Positions 35,473 through 43,878 of a stretch of 64,000 bases of DNA are shown one piece after another. This DNA is from Methyloceanibacter sp. wino2 (GTDB lineage: Bacteria > Pseudomonadota > Alphaproteobacteria > Rhizobiales > Methyloligellaceae): positions 1,798,001 through 1,862,000 of the forward strand of contig NZ_CP028960.1 of NCBI RefSeq assembly GCF_003071365.1, written 5' to 3'. The notes under the pieces were generated by a model that ran no database searches, was not told the DNA's origin, and saw only the letters and a list, made by a program, of their open reading frames with translations. A program made the translations under genes and the position numbers. Within the stretch, counting starts at the first letter, position 1. Each line of letters starts with the position of its first letter.

Positions 35473-36249
35473 TCACGGCGACGGCCCTGCCGACGGCACA
35501 ATAGCGGACGCGCCGCTCCAAATCTCCTGATAGGCCTTGATCTTCAGTTCGGCGATTTCGTTTGGTGTACTGACAATCGTCGTTGGGCGCGTTGCGGCCA
35601 GGTCCTTGAAGGATTGTGTCACCGTCCAGGCACGCTCTCCGTCCACGATGATCAACCTGTCGTGCAACGGGGCCTTGGCGAGGCGCACCTGAAGCGGCCG
35701 CTTGTCGCCGTATTGTTTCTTCCAGATTTCACGTGCCGCCTTGAGTGTCGGCCTGTGCTTGTCGGGATCGGTCAGAACACGGACGACGATGTTGTCAGGG
35801 GCCTGTTCCGCGTATGCCTTGAGGATGGTTTCATCGGCAAACGGATCAACGAGGAGGACATCTTTGACCGCAGTCCTCAGCACGGCGCCGACGGCCTTGT
35901 GGGCTTCATCGACATCGCCCGCGGGGACATAGGCGCCAACGATTGCCGTTTGGACCTGAAGCTCCAGCCGTCCCAGTACGCGGCGAAGCAGGGATATGAC
36001 GATACGTGCATTCGTCGCCCGCAAATGAGCGTTGGCGATCTGCGATACGACCATCTTTGCTGCGTACTTCGCGTCAAAAATCTCCAGAACATCCGGTACG
36101 GGGACAATCTCGGATGCGCTCTCGATCACGGCCAGTGCCGCAGCCAGCCATTGATCTTCTTGATCGCTGAGCGCGCCCTGCCGATTGAAGTTCGGAACCT
36201 CGGACAGGAGTATGCCCGCGCGCTGATAAAGCTCCTCAGATGCGCTCAT
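35473..36249 (-). CDS. PLD-like phosphodiesterase-fold protein with variant H-x-R motif
   Basis: A 258-aa protein with a helical N-terminal half (about residues 1-125) and a PLD-like C-terminal half: VLLVDPFADE, IVVRVLTDPDK and APLHDRLIIVDGERAWTVTQS, where the active-site HxKxxxxD appears as HDRLIIVD (His196, Arg198). Only one such motif is present, so an active enzyme would have to dimerise. Related stand-alone proteins occur beside nuclease or defence genes, but nothing here proves that. It ends 76 nt before the 69-aa gene on the same strand. Confidence 0.6.
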   Translation of the reverse strand: MSASEELYQRAGILLSEVPNFNRQGALSDQEDQWLAAALAVIESASEIVPVPDVLEIFDAKYAAKMVVSQIANAHLRATNARIVISLLRRVLGRLELQVQTAIVGAYVPAGDVDEAHKAVGAVLRTAVKDVLLVDPFADETILKAYAEQAPDNIVVRVLTDPDKHRPTLKAAREIWKKQYGDKRPLQVRLAKAPLHDRLIIVDGERAWTVTQSFKDLAATRPTTIVSTPNEIAELKIKAYQEIWSGASAIVPSAGPSP

Positions 36250-36417
36250 ACCGCGCATCCTCTCGTGAGCGTGCCGGGGCTACGCCGCGTCTGGCATTGC
36301 AGTGTTCCCATTATGACAACGCCCATATGACAACACCCATGTGAAAACAGCTATGGCCATTGGTGATCCATGCCTGCCCAGGTAGACTGTGGGCACGAGA
36401 GCCAAAGGGTAGGGTCG

Positions 36418-36873
36418 ATGGCCGACTCGGTCAAAGTGTTCAGTCGTACGTTGCTAACGTGGTTGCTCAAGGCGCTGCTCGCGATCGCCGTATTCGGCCT
36501 GCTGCTTTGGGTGGGCGTCACCGCCTATGAGCATTGGACCTATGACCGCCACGTCAAGAAGGTTGCCGTCAGCGTGACCGTGCATCCGCAAGGCGCGGGG
36601 GCGATCTGCTCGGACGCTCAAGACCGCCCGCTCTATGTCGACATCGTCAACAACTCGTCGAAGACGGTCGAGGAGATCAGCTTCCGGTTGAGGGCCGAGC
36701 GTAAGGGCGACACCACGAACTTGGCGAGCCGCCTGGCCTACAGCAGCGACAAGATCCTCAAGCCGGGAGAAGCCTGGGGCGCCTGCCTGCCTGCCGCCTT
36801 GCAGGACGACGTGACCGTTGACCCGCTCAGCCTCGAATGGAGCGTCGGCGGGCGCATCGTCACATTCGAATAG
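36418..36873 (+). CDS. Single-pass membrane protein of unknown function
   Basis: A 151-aa protein: a membrane segment at about residues 12-34 followed by a periplasmic beta-sandwich-like region (VSVTVHPQGAGAICSDAQ, RPLYVDIVNNSSKTVEEI, KILKPGEAWGACLP). Two cysteines in the outside domain could pair. The pattern of VNNSSKTV and FRLRAERKG recalls DUF/immunoglobulin-like folds, but I recognise no family. AGGGTAGGG precedes the ATG at 36418. It converges with the mscS-type gene. Confidence 0.7.
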   Translation: MADSVKVFSRTLLTWLLKALLAIAVFGLLLWVGVTAYEHWTYDRHVKKVAVSVTVHPQGAGAICSDAQDRPLYVDIVNNSSKTVEEISFRLRAERKGDTTNLASRLAYSSDKILKPGEAWGACLPAALQDDVTVDPLSLEWSVGGRIVTFE

Positions 36874-36933
36874 CAAGGCCCCGTTCGCCTTTCATAGTGC
36901 AGGCGTGAAGCAGACAACTCCAACACCCGACGA

Positions 36934-39504
36934 CTACTTCGCTGGCGGGGGATCTGCCTCATCCGCCCCATCCTCCGGCGCGCCGCCCCGCATGTGGACG
37001 TCGCGCTGCGGGAACGGAATGCTGATGTTCGCGTCGCGCAAGGCCGCCAGGATCGCGAAGCGCAGGGCGCTGCTCGTTGTGATCCGCTCGCGGACGTCCC
37101 GCAAGAACACGCGGAGCTCGAAATCGAGCGAGCTGTCGCCAAAGCCGGCAAAGTGCACGACGGGCGGCGGATGCTTGAGGACGGCGCGATGCGACCGCGC
37201 CACGTCCAGCAGCGTGGAACTGAGCAGTTCCATGTCCGTGCCGTAGTCGACACCCACGGGCAGATCGAGGCGGCAGCTCTTGTCGAGATGCATCCAATTC
37301 ACCACGGGATCGGTGATGAGCGTCGCGTTCGGAACGATGACGGATTGCCGATGGATCGTCTCGATCTCTGTCGACCGAACACTGATCTTCTTGACGGTTC
37401 CTTCCTGGTCACCGACCCGGATGTAGTCGCCGATCTTGATCGGCCGTTCGGCAAGCAGGATCAGACCCGACACGAAGTTGTTGAAAATACTCTGCAGGCC
37501 GAAGCCGATGCCGACCGACAACGCGCCGGCGATGATAGCGAGGTTCGAGAAGTCGACGCCGAGATACGATATGCCCGCGAGCGCCGCTAAGACGAACCCG
37601 AGATAGCCGATGCCGATCCGGACAGATTCGTGCAGGCCGGACTCGCTTTTTCGCCCGGCGAAAACACGGCCCGTGACCCAGCGCTGCACAAACCGCGTGA
37701 GCGCCAGGCCCAAGGCAAAAACGCCAAGCGCGATCAGCACGGACTGAAGCGAGATCCGTATTGGGCCAAATTGGAACCCAAAGAAAGCCGCCTTGATCCA
37801 GCTGTGAACCTCGACCCAGTCGAACCGCCACAGCAGCAGGAGGATCGTGATGCCGACCGCGAGGATGGCGATATCGAGGAACAGACTGGCGATGATCCGC
37901 ATCGTCAGAAGCGAGGGCGCCCCCATGTCCTCGTCTTCTTCGATGTCGTCGTCGATGGCCTGGCCCGAGATCATGCTGACGCTCGAGATGGACTCGGCGG
38001 CCAGATGCAACAGGTACATGATCCACAGCACGCCAGCCGTCGAAACGGCATGAGTTCCGATGAAGTGTGCGAGCGACTCGTAGCCGAGCAGCATGGCCAG
38101 CAGGATGGCCCCGGTGAGAACGGCAGCGAGTGAAAACAGCCAGCCCCGCCAACCGCTGAGAGCGGCTTGGCGTATCTGCGGCCCTTTGTGGATGGTCCAG
38201 AGAACCGAGAGGAGAAGGAGCCCGCACAGCGCGGCGAACAGGGTCGAGCGAAAGACCGAGACCTGATAGGGCGTGAAAACGATGAAGTCTTTCAACACGA
38301 ACAACTTGTCGAGCAGCCAGACGGCAATCAGCGCCCATAGCAAGACCGCCACCTTCCAGGCGACGGCATCGGTTGCGGGTACAATTCTTTGAACGCCGCC
38401 GTCCGGAACGAGCGTCTCACGAACGAGGGATGCGAGGAGCGTGGCCCAGGCAATTGCCATCAGCGCTTGCGGCAGGAAGGCGTCGAGCGTGGGGCCGGCC
38501 AGTCCTGCCGATACCGCGATGAGACCGAAAGCGGCGAGCCCCGCCCAAACGGGTAAGCAGGTTCGTAGCAAGGCCTTGATCACAGCGACGCCCCGGTCCT
38601 GAAGACTGGCGGTTTGACCGGCCTCGGCGGCGCTCGGCGCCAGGCGGCGCGTGAAGCGGTTCGTCGCGAAGCCGGCCCATATCGGCGCGATCAAGAGAAG
38701 CCCGAAAACCAGGACTCCCTTGCTCCAAGCTTCTGCGATCCGCTCCTCGGCCTCTGCGAATATGCGGACGAACTGCTGAGGCAGCGTTTCGAGAGCCGTC
38801 GGGAGGATGGAGGAATACAGGTTGGGGACCGGCCGAAAGAGCGAGTCCGTGAAGCGATCGCGGCGCGCCTCGTTGGCCTGATCGATTACCTGGCCCGCGC
38901 GTACGAACAGCACGTCCGCTTGTTTGAGCTTGCCGTCAATGTCCGCAACTTCATCCTCGAGGTGCATTCTTTGCTCGGCGATCTCGTCGCTTTCCCGTGG
39001 AGCGTCGTCTTTAGGCGCGGGGCCGAGCTTCGCCAGCCGCTCCCGCCGGTCCTCCAAATTCGGCCGAAGTTTCGCGCGGCGGTCGATGATCCTCTGGCGC
39101 AGTTCTTCGAGTTCGTCCGGGATGTTCCGAAGGTCCTCGTCGGTCGTCGAGGAATCGGCAATCTCGCGTTCCGCTGCCTCGATCTTGGCGCGCCATTTGT
39201 CGAGCTTCTCGCTGAAGGCCAGAACATCCGGATCCGTAGTTGCAGCTTCGGCGGCTTCTGCTTCGATGGCCGCGGCATCTGCGGCCCCCGGTTTGGCGGT
39301 ACTGGCTTCAGTAGCGGGTGCTTCAGTAGCGGGCGCTTCAGTGGCGGGTGCTTCGGTAGCTGGTGTTTCAGTGGCGGGAGCTTCGGTAGGGGGCGCGACT
39401 TGTGCATCCTGGGCGGCGGCGCACGGCACGCCCAGCGGCGTCAGGAGGAGACCGGATACCGTCAGTATTCGTAAGAGTTTCTGCAGTGGCCCCAAGTTTG
39501 GCAC
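36934..39504 (-). CDS. Large MscS-family mechanosensitive ion channel
   Basis: An 856-aa channel that should open on membrane tension and protect against osmotic downshock. GTG 39504 is preceded by GAGGAG at 11 nt. It has a signal peptide (1-31), a TEAPA-repeat linker (about 37-70), a periplasmic coiled-coil region (about 95-225, DUF3772-like), about ten further membrane segments, then the MscS core (LAIIAGALSVGIGFGLQSIF, FVSGLILLAERPIKIGDYI; about 690-740) and the C-terminal beta and alpha/beta domains. The size fits MscK/DUF3772-type channels. No partner genes are obvious. Confidence 0.93.
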   Translation of the reverse strand: MPNLGPLQKLLRILTVSGLLLTPLGVPCAAAQDAQVAPPTEAPATETPATEAPATEAPATEAPATEASTAKPGAADAAAIEAEAAEAATTDPDVLAFSEKLDKWRAKIEAAEREIADSSTTDEDLRNIPDELEELRQRIIDRRAKLRPNLEDRRERLAKLGPAPKDDAPRESDEIAEQRMHLEDEVADIDGKLKQADVLFVRAGQVIDQANEARRDRFTDSLFRPVPNLYSSILPTALETLPQQFVRIFAEAEERIAEAWSKGVLVFGLLLIAPIWAGFATNRFTRRLAPSAAEAGQTASLQDRGVAVIKALLRTCLPVWAGLAAFGLIAVSAGLAGPTLDAFLPQALMAIAWATLLASLVRETLVPDGGVQRIVPATDAVAWKVAVLLWALIAVWLLDKLFVLKDFIVFTPYQVSVFRSTLFAALCGLLLLSVLWTIHKGPQIRQAALSGWRGWLFSLAAVLTGAILLAMLLGYESLAHFIGTHAVSTAGVLWIMYLLHLAAESISSVSMISGQAIDDDIEEDEDMGAPSLLTMRIIASLFLDIAILAVGITILLLLWRFDWVEVHSWIKAAFFGFQFGPIRISLQSVLIALGVFALGLALTRFVQRWVTGRVFAGRKSESGLHESVRIGIGYLGFVLAALAGISYLGVDFSNLAIIAGALSVGIGFGLQSIFNNFVSGLILLAERPIKIGDYIRVGDQEGTVKKISVRSTEIETIHRQSVIVPNATLITDPVVNWMHLDKSCRLDLPVGVDYGTDMELLSSTLLDVARSHRAVLKHPPPVVHFAGFGDSSLDFELRVFLRDVRERITTSSALRFAILAALRDANISIPFPQRDVHMRGGAPEDGADEADPPPAK
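39305..39394 (-). repeat. Six 15-bp tandem repeats coding TEAPA-type units
   Basis: Six imperfect 15-bp units (type GCTTCAGTAGCGGGT on the + strand) run without gaps inside the MscS-family gene. Each codes for five residues (APATE/TEAPA). They form a disordered linker between the signal peptide and the periplasmic domain. Copy number could vary between strains without shifting the frame. Confidence 0.9.
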
Positions 39505-39746
39505 GGTCGGTGGATCTCCTCGGCGAACGGCGGCTGGAAGCTCCCTGGGAGTTCCAGAACAGGTTTTATCGGCTGACGTTCAGCCACGACAATGAGGAAG
39601 ATTGACGGCAGGCGAGTCCATCTGCGGGGCTGAATCCGCGCCCGCGGGTGCTTTTCTGCCAAATCCAGCGGAAACCGCCACGACCAGCGAGGCCCGGACA
39701 AAGCTCGAACGTCTCGTCACAGGCAAGGGCCGGCTTCGTGTCGCCG

Positions 39747-40289
39747 TCAGTCGGCCCGCCTCAAGGTGAACGCGAGATAGGCCGCATACAGCAGTGCGGC
39801 CAGCAAGGCATTCAGAAGGTCGAACTGGACCCAGATTGGTCCCTCCGGGTCGGTCAAGTCGTAGATCGCATCTGTGATCGGGCCATAGAACAAGACCGCC
39901 ATGCCAAGACCAAGGCAGATCAATTGCACGAGCAGCCGGCGCCCGGAATAGTGCGCTCCCGCACCGCGGAAAATGCGTCCCCAGAGGATGTAGAGGATGA
40001 CGAAAACGCCCATCGCCAGCAACGAATAGACGAGGTAGAGCGAGGGCGTTGAGGTGATGTCCCAGGTCGCTCTCAGGGCCAGATTGACTTCGATGAAGTC
40101 CGCTACGAGCGTGCTGATGGCTGCCAGAAGAAAAAAGACGATGGCGTCCCGGTACAGGTTCGGCCGGCGCGCCACCGGGCGCGAACCGTCAGGGAGCTCC
40201 AGAAAGGCGTCGAGCTCTCTGCCGCACTCGCTGCAGAATTTGTCGTCATCGGCGAGGGGCGCATTGCAGCTTGGGCAGACATGAGCCAT
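39747..40289 (-). CDS. Zinc-ribbon membrane protein, four helices
   Basis: A 180-aa protein with an N-terminal zinc ribbon (Cys5, Cys8, Cys19, Cys22: CPSCNAPL, KFCSECGREL), a short linker and four membrane segments (about 46-67, 78-103, 113-133, 146-172). Such zinc_ribbon_2 membrane proteins are common but uncharacterised. The ATG at 40289 starts directly before the first Cys pair. It stands alone between the MscS-type gene and the lipid kinase gene. Confidence 0.8.
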   Translation of the reverse strand: MAHVCPSCNAPLADDDKFCSECGRELDAFLELPDGSRPVARRPNLYRDAIVFFLLAAISTLVADFIEVNLALRATWDITSTPSLYLVYSLLAMGVFVILYILWGRIFRGAGAHYSGRRLLVQLICLGLGMAVLFYGPITDAIYDLTDPEGPIWVQFDLLNALLAALLYAAYLAFTLRRAD

Positions 40290-40361
40290 CGGTAGTCAGT
40301 GCTCCTAACACTCTTGCATTCTATTGGCAGGCGTCCGCTGGCGATACCGCCGCCATCGCGA

Positions 40362-40375
40362 CAATAGAGCTATTG
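40362..40375. promoter_or_regulatory. Inverted repeat upstream of the zinc-ribbon gene
   Basis: CAATAG at 40362-40367 and CTATTG at 40370-40375 are perfect inverted copies separated by AG. The site lies 73 bp upstream of the zinc-ribbon gene start and 146 bp after the lipid kinase stop. It may be an operator; the tight 2-nt spacer makes a hairpin terminator unlikely. Confidence 0.2.
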
Positions 40376-40520
40376 CGCACAGAGAGCCTACACCGACTCG
40401 AACCACTCTAACTGACCGCTATCATCAAAACATTGCATGCCGTCGTCAACGTGCGGTGCAAGGTGATGTTCCAGGACCCGGTGTCGGCCAGCGGCGGGAT
40501 GGGTGTCACGTCCACTTTCC

Positions 40521-41450
40521 TCAAGCTGTCGTCTGCCTGGCGGTCAAAGGGTCTGCGCCCAAGACCATGGACAGGGCCTGAGGGCTGCATCGAAATTCGA
40601 ACCGGGATCCGGTGGTGGGCTCCCCATCCAGCGTGACGTGGAGCGGGTTCGTTGTTTCGAGCGTGAAGCCGGGGACTTGCCGATAGTAGACGTGCTCGTT
40701 CTCGGGGTGGGCTGGATCACTCAGCTCATCCAGCAGAGTGCCGATCGACTCGGTTGCCGTTTCGGTGATCAACGCAATATCGAGTAGGCCATCGGTCAGA
40801 CTGGCCCGTGGGGCCACGTCAAACCCTCCGCCTGCGAAACGGCCGTTGCCGACCACCATGATCAGGAAATGCGCCTCGATCGTCTCGCCGCACGGCAGCG
40901 TAAGCCGTCCTTCGTGGGGCTCCGCTTGGAATGCGTGTACGAGTCCCATGATGGAATAGGCCGTGCCGCCTAAGAGTTTCTTCATGTCCTGCGGCGTGGT
41001 CGCCGTGACGCGTGCTCCGAAGCCGAGGCTGGCCGTATTCACGAAATAGCTTCCGTTCACGTGTCCGACGTCGATCGCGGTCGCTTGGCCGACACAGGCG
41101 AGAGTGAGTGCTTCGGCAAGGTCGCTCGCGGGGATGCGGGCACTCTTCGCGAAGTCGTTGGCTGTACCGAGCGGCAAGAGCCCGAGCGATGCCTGTCCGC
41201 CCAAGCCTGCTCCCATCAGTGCATCGACCGCAGCATTGAGAGTGCCGTCGCCGCCGGCCACAACGATCCGGCTGGCGCCCTCTTCGATCGCGCGGGGGAT
41301 GGACTCCTTGAGCGCGTCGGGGCTCGGAGGCGTGCGGATATCGAGCGCGACGGAGGAGCGCCGCACCTCTTCCACCGCAGCCGTCACATCCAGCCGGGAG
41401 AGGATCTCCTCGCGTGCCAGCAGGCATGCACCGGGACGTTCTATCGGCAT
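40521..41450 (-). CDS. YegS/DAGK-family lipid kinase
   Basis: A 309-aa diacylglycerol-kinase catalytic-fold protein that phosphorylates a lipid with ATP. The nucleotide-binding motif is IVVAGGDGTLNAAVDALM (about residues 61-78), followed by LGLLPLGTANDFAKS and the C-terminal domain (AHFLIMVVGNGRFAGGGFD, ASLTDGLLDIALI). The usual N-terminal strand with the NPxAG-type sequence is not visible, and an in-frame stop lies immediately before the ATG at 41450, so the N-terminus may be diverged or damaged. It is divergent from the sugar dehydrogenase gene. Confidence 0.88.
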   Translation of the reverse strand: MPIERPGACLLAREEILSRLDVTAAVEEVRRSSVALDIRTPPSPDALKESIPRAIEEGASRIVVAGGDGTLNAAVDALMGAGLGGQASLGLLPLGTANDFAKSARIPASDLAEALTLACVGQATAIDVGHVNGSYFVNTASLGFGARVTATTPQDMKKLLGGTAYSIMGLVHAFQAEPHEGRLTLPCGETIEAHFLIMVVGNGRFAGGGFDVAPRASLTDGLLDIALITETATESIGTLLDELSDPAHPENEHVYYRQVPGFTLETTNPLHVTLDGEPTTGSRFEFRCSPQALSMVLGADPLTARQTTA

Positions 41451-41747
41451 TCAGGTGTGCCTCCAGCGCACGCGGACAACTCCCCATGTTGATGCCAGCA
41501 ACCGCCCCAAGACCGAACAGCTGGTTTGCCAGGTTGTTCCAAAGCTCGAAACAGCACGTGCCGCCGGGTTTGTCCGTATCCCCAGCGTCTGCCTGTCTGC
41601 CGTTTCCCAGCGGGACGGGGCTCGATCCGAAACAACATCTTGTTCGAAAGCGGTCGCCCCCGTTTTGCTATCTTTTCCCGTCAGACATCAGGCGCTATCT
41701 AGAAGTTCCTTTTTCATCCCACATGGACCAATAAACGGAGGCCGATC

Positions 41748-43280
41748 TTGAGAAGGCGAGTGATCTACGGTGCTCTGATTGGGCTCTTGTGTTTGGCCGG
41801 CATCGTGGGCGTAGTTTATCTGAAAGATAACGACAAGAGTAATACAAGATCGGGACCGGGCGCAGCGCGGGACTCCGAAGCGTCCGTCGAGTATGTCTTC
41901 GGTAGCTACTACGATGTGAAAGTATCAAGCTACCTTATTCTCAAACCGAAGATAGCAAGCGGCGGTGGTTTGGCGCTGGCCGGTGGCAATCGTGTGCTCC
42001 TAACGACTGGAGACGGCGATTCCTATTTGCTCTTTATTGACGAGGCAGACATACGGCTCAAGCCTCTCGACATAAAGCCGCCGCTGGACGTCAAGACCCA
42101 CCGCAAGCTCAATCCAAAGGCCAAGAACAGGTGGTACCGCGTTACGGACGTCATTTTGGATAAAGGGGACGGCGACGAGGGTCTGCTCTACGCAGCCACC
42201 ACCCATTGGGATCGCGCGCGTAAGTGCTACACGCTGCGTCTGTCCGAAGCCAAGATCGACTTTGAGAACCCGTCTTCGGCCGATTGGACCGTGCGCTATG
42301 AGACGGACCCGTGCCTCAAGACGAGGTTGCCCAACGAAACCGGAGGGCGACTGGCGTTTGCGGACGACGGGTCGATCCTGATGACCACGGGCAATTTTCG
42401 CGACCCCAGCAACGTCGATGCCGAGGCCCCGGATTACGAGTACGGCAAAGTCATTCAAGTGGACCGCGACGACTGGACGACGCGAGTCTTCACCAAGGGA
42501 CATCGCAATCCACAAGGGCTGCTCGTCGACAGTGGGGAAATATTCGAAACCGAGCACGGACCGCAAGGCGGCGACGAGCTCAACCTGCTGACCTACGGCA
42601 CCGACTATGGGTGGCCCAAGGAAAGCTACGGCACGGACTACGGACGGAAGACGTTCGCCAACAATCCGGCAACGGGCGATCATTCGAAAACCAAAAGGCC
42701 CGTCTACGCGTGGATCCCGTCCATCGGCGTTTCGAACCTGATCAGACTTCGCGGCGAGGAGTTCCCCGCTTGGAAGGGTGACCTCATGGTCGGCTCCAAG
42801 ACGGGCGCCGGGAACGGGAAGTCGCTCTACCGGGTGAGGATGAGGGAAGGCAGGGCGGTCGTCGTCGAGAGACTGGAATTAGGGGAGCGGATCGAAGACC
42901 TCGTGGAGCTCCCGGACGGGCGGCTCGTACTCTGGAACGGACGCAACACGATTCAAGTCGTCGAGGCCGGCAACCAAATCTTCTCTGCCTGCATCGGCTG
43001 CCATGCGGTCAGGAAAGAAGTTCATGGCGTCGGCCCGGACCTCGTGGGCGTCGTCGGCGGCAAGGTGGCAAGGCACAAGAACTACGACTACTCCGAGGCC
43101 ATGGCGAAGTTTGGGGGGACATGGACGCCGGAGCGGCTCGACAAGTTCCTGACGGATCCACAAGCGACCGTCCCCGGAACCACCATGGACTTCGACGGCA
43201 TCGCCGAGCCCGAGACCAGGCGCAAGATCGTCGAATATCTGGAAGAGATGACGCAGCACTGGAAAGACACAAAGCGGTGA
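41748..43280 (+). CDS. PQQ-type glucose/sorbosone dehydrogenase-like protein fused to cytochrome c
   Basis: A 510-aa protein. TTG 41748 follows GGAGG by 6 nt. A membrane anchor (about 5-24) is followed by a six-bladed propeller of the GSDH family, with typical FTKGHRNPQGL, ETEHGPQGGDELN and TDYGWP, and then a cytochrome c domain with haem site CIGCH (about residue 415) and a distal ligand candidate in TTMDF. It should oxidise a sugar or aldose in the periplasm and pass electrons to its own haem. PQQ use is inferred; PQQ synthesis genes are not in the window. Confidence 0.85.
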   Translation: MRRRVIYGALIGLLCLAGIVGVVYLKDNDKSNTRSGPGAARDSEASVEYVFGSYYDVKVSSYLILKPKIASGGGLALAGGNRVLLTTGDGDSYLLFIDEADIRLKPLDIKPPLDVKTHRKLNPKAKNRWYRVTDVILDKGDGDEGLLYAATTHWDRARKCYTLRLSEAKIDFENPSSADWTVRYETDPCLKTRLPNETGGRLAFADDGSILMTTGNFRDPSNVDAEAPDYEYGKVIQVDRDDWTTRVFTKGHRNPQGLLVDSGEIFETEHGPQGGDELNLLTYGTDYGWPKESYGTDYGRKTFANNPATGDHSKTKRPVYAWIPSIGVSNLIRLRGEEFPAWKGDLMVGSKTGAGNGKSLYRVRMREGRAVVVERLELGERIEDLVELPDGRLVLWNGRNTIQVVEAGNQIFSACIGCHAVRKEVHGVGPDLVGVVGGKVARHKNYDYSEAMAKFGGTWTPERLDKFLTDPQATVPGTTMDFDGIAEPETRRKIVEYLEEMTQHWKDTKR

Positions 43281-43358
43281 AACGATCCAGGGCGGCGCCG
43301 GTAGGGTGTTCGTCTGCGCCAGATGGGGAATCGGGCAGGTTGAGAAGGATGGGTTCCG

Positions 43359-43751
43359 ATGAGGGTGTATTGGCATCGCTTGGCGCTGGCTTTTGCCGTT
43401 GCGATTTCGTGTCTGACTTTGAGCGCGCCGGTGCAAGCCGGTTGCGTTCTCCTGTCGGGTACTGCTGACGGGTTCGACAAGCCGACGGCGGTCGGTCGCG
43501 CGCAAGCCGCGCTTGCCGAGGAGGTTAGAGACTACAAGGCGCAGAAGAGGCTTGGCGCCGTTACCGTGACGGCCATGCGCGCGTCGCCGAATCCTTACTG
43601 GCGCACCAGCGTCAGCAACAACATGCTCTGCTTCAACGTGTGGTGCGGCATTTACAAGCCGGACATCGTGAAGAGGAGTTCCTACACAACGTGCTGGTCG
43701 GGTGTGGTCTCGCCCTATGTGTGCACGTCCGGAGCCAAACTTTGCTGGTAG
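43359..43751 (+). CDS. Small secreted cysteine-rich protein, function unknown
   Basis: A 130-aa protein with a signal peptide (1-27, cleaved after PVQA). The mature part has six cysteines (GCVLL, MLCFNVWCG, TTCWSG, YVCTSG, KLCW), suggesting three disulfides, and a central helix (VGRAQAALAEEVRDYKAQ). No domain is recognised. It begins 78 nt after the sugar dehydrogenase stop and is followed by a GC-rich hairpin. Confidence 0.78.
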   Translation: MRVYWHRLALAFAVAISCLTLSAPVQAGCVLLSGTADGFDKPTAVGRAQAALAEEVRDYKAQKRLGAVTVTAMRASPNPYWRTSVSNNMLCFNVWCGIYKPDIVKRSSYTTCWSGVVSPYVCTSGAKLCW

Positions 43752-43766
43752 GTTGATAGGTCACCG

Positions 43767-43783
43767 GGGCAGGTGCCCTGCCC
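43767..43783 (+). terminator. GC-rich hairpin after the secreted protein gene
   Basis: GGGCAGG (43767-43773), loop TGC, CCTGCCC (43777-43783) is a perfect 7-bp stem 15 nt after the stop codon. No clear T-run follows, so it is either a weak intrinsic terminator or an mRNA 3'-end stabiliser. Confidence 0.5.
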
Positions 43784-43878
43784 GCGCGGGGACCGATCTT
43801 GCGTGCCATGCTCACATCATTCGTGCCACAGTTCACGCGACGCCGCTTGAAGGGCTCGCAACGTGGGCAATCTGACTG

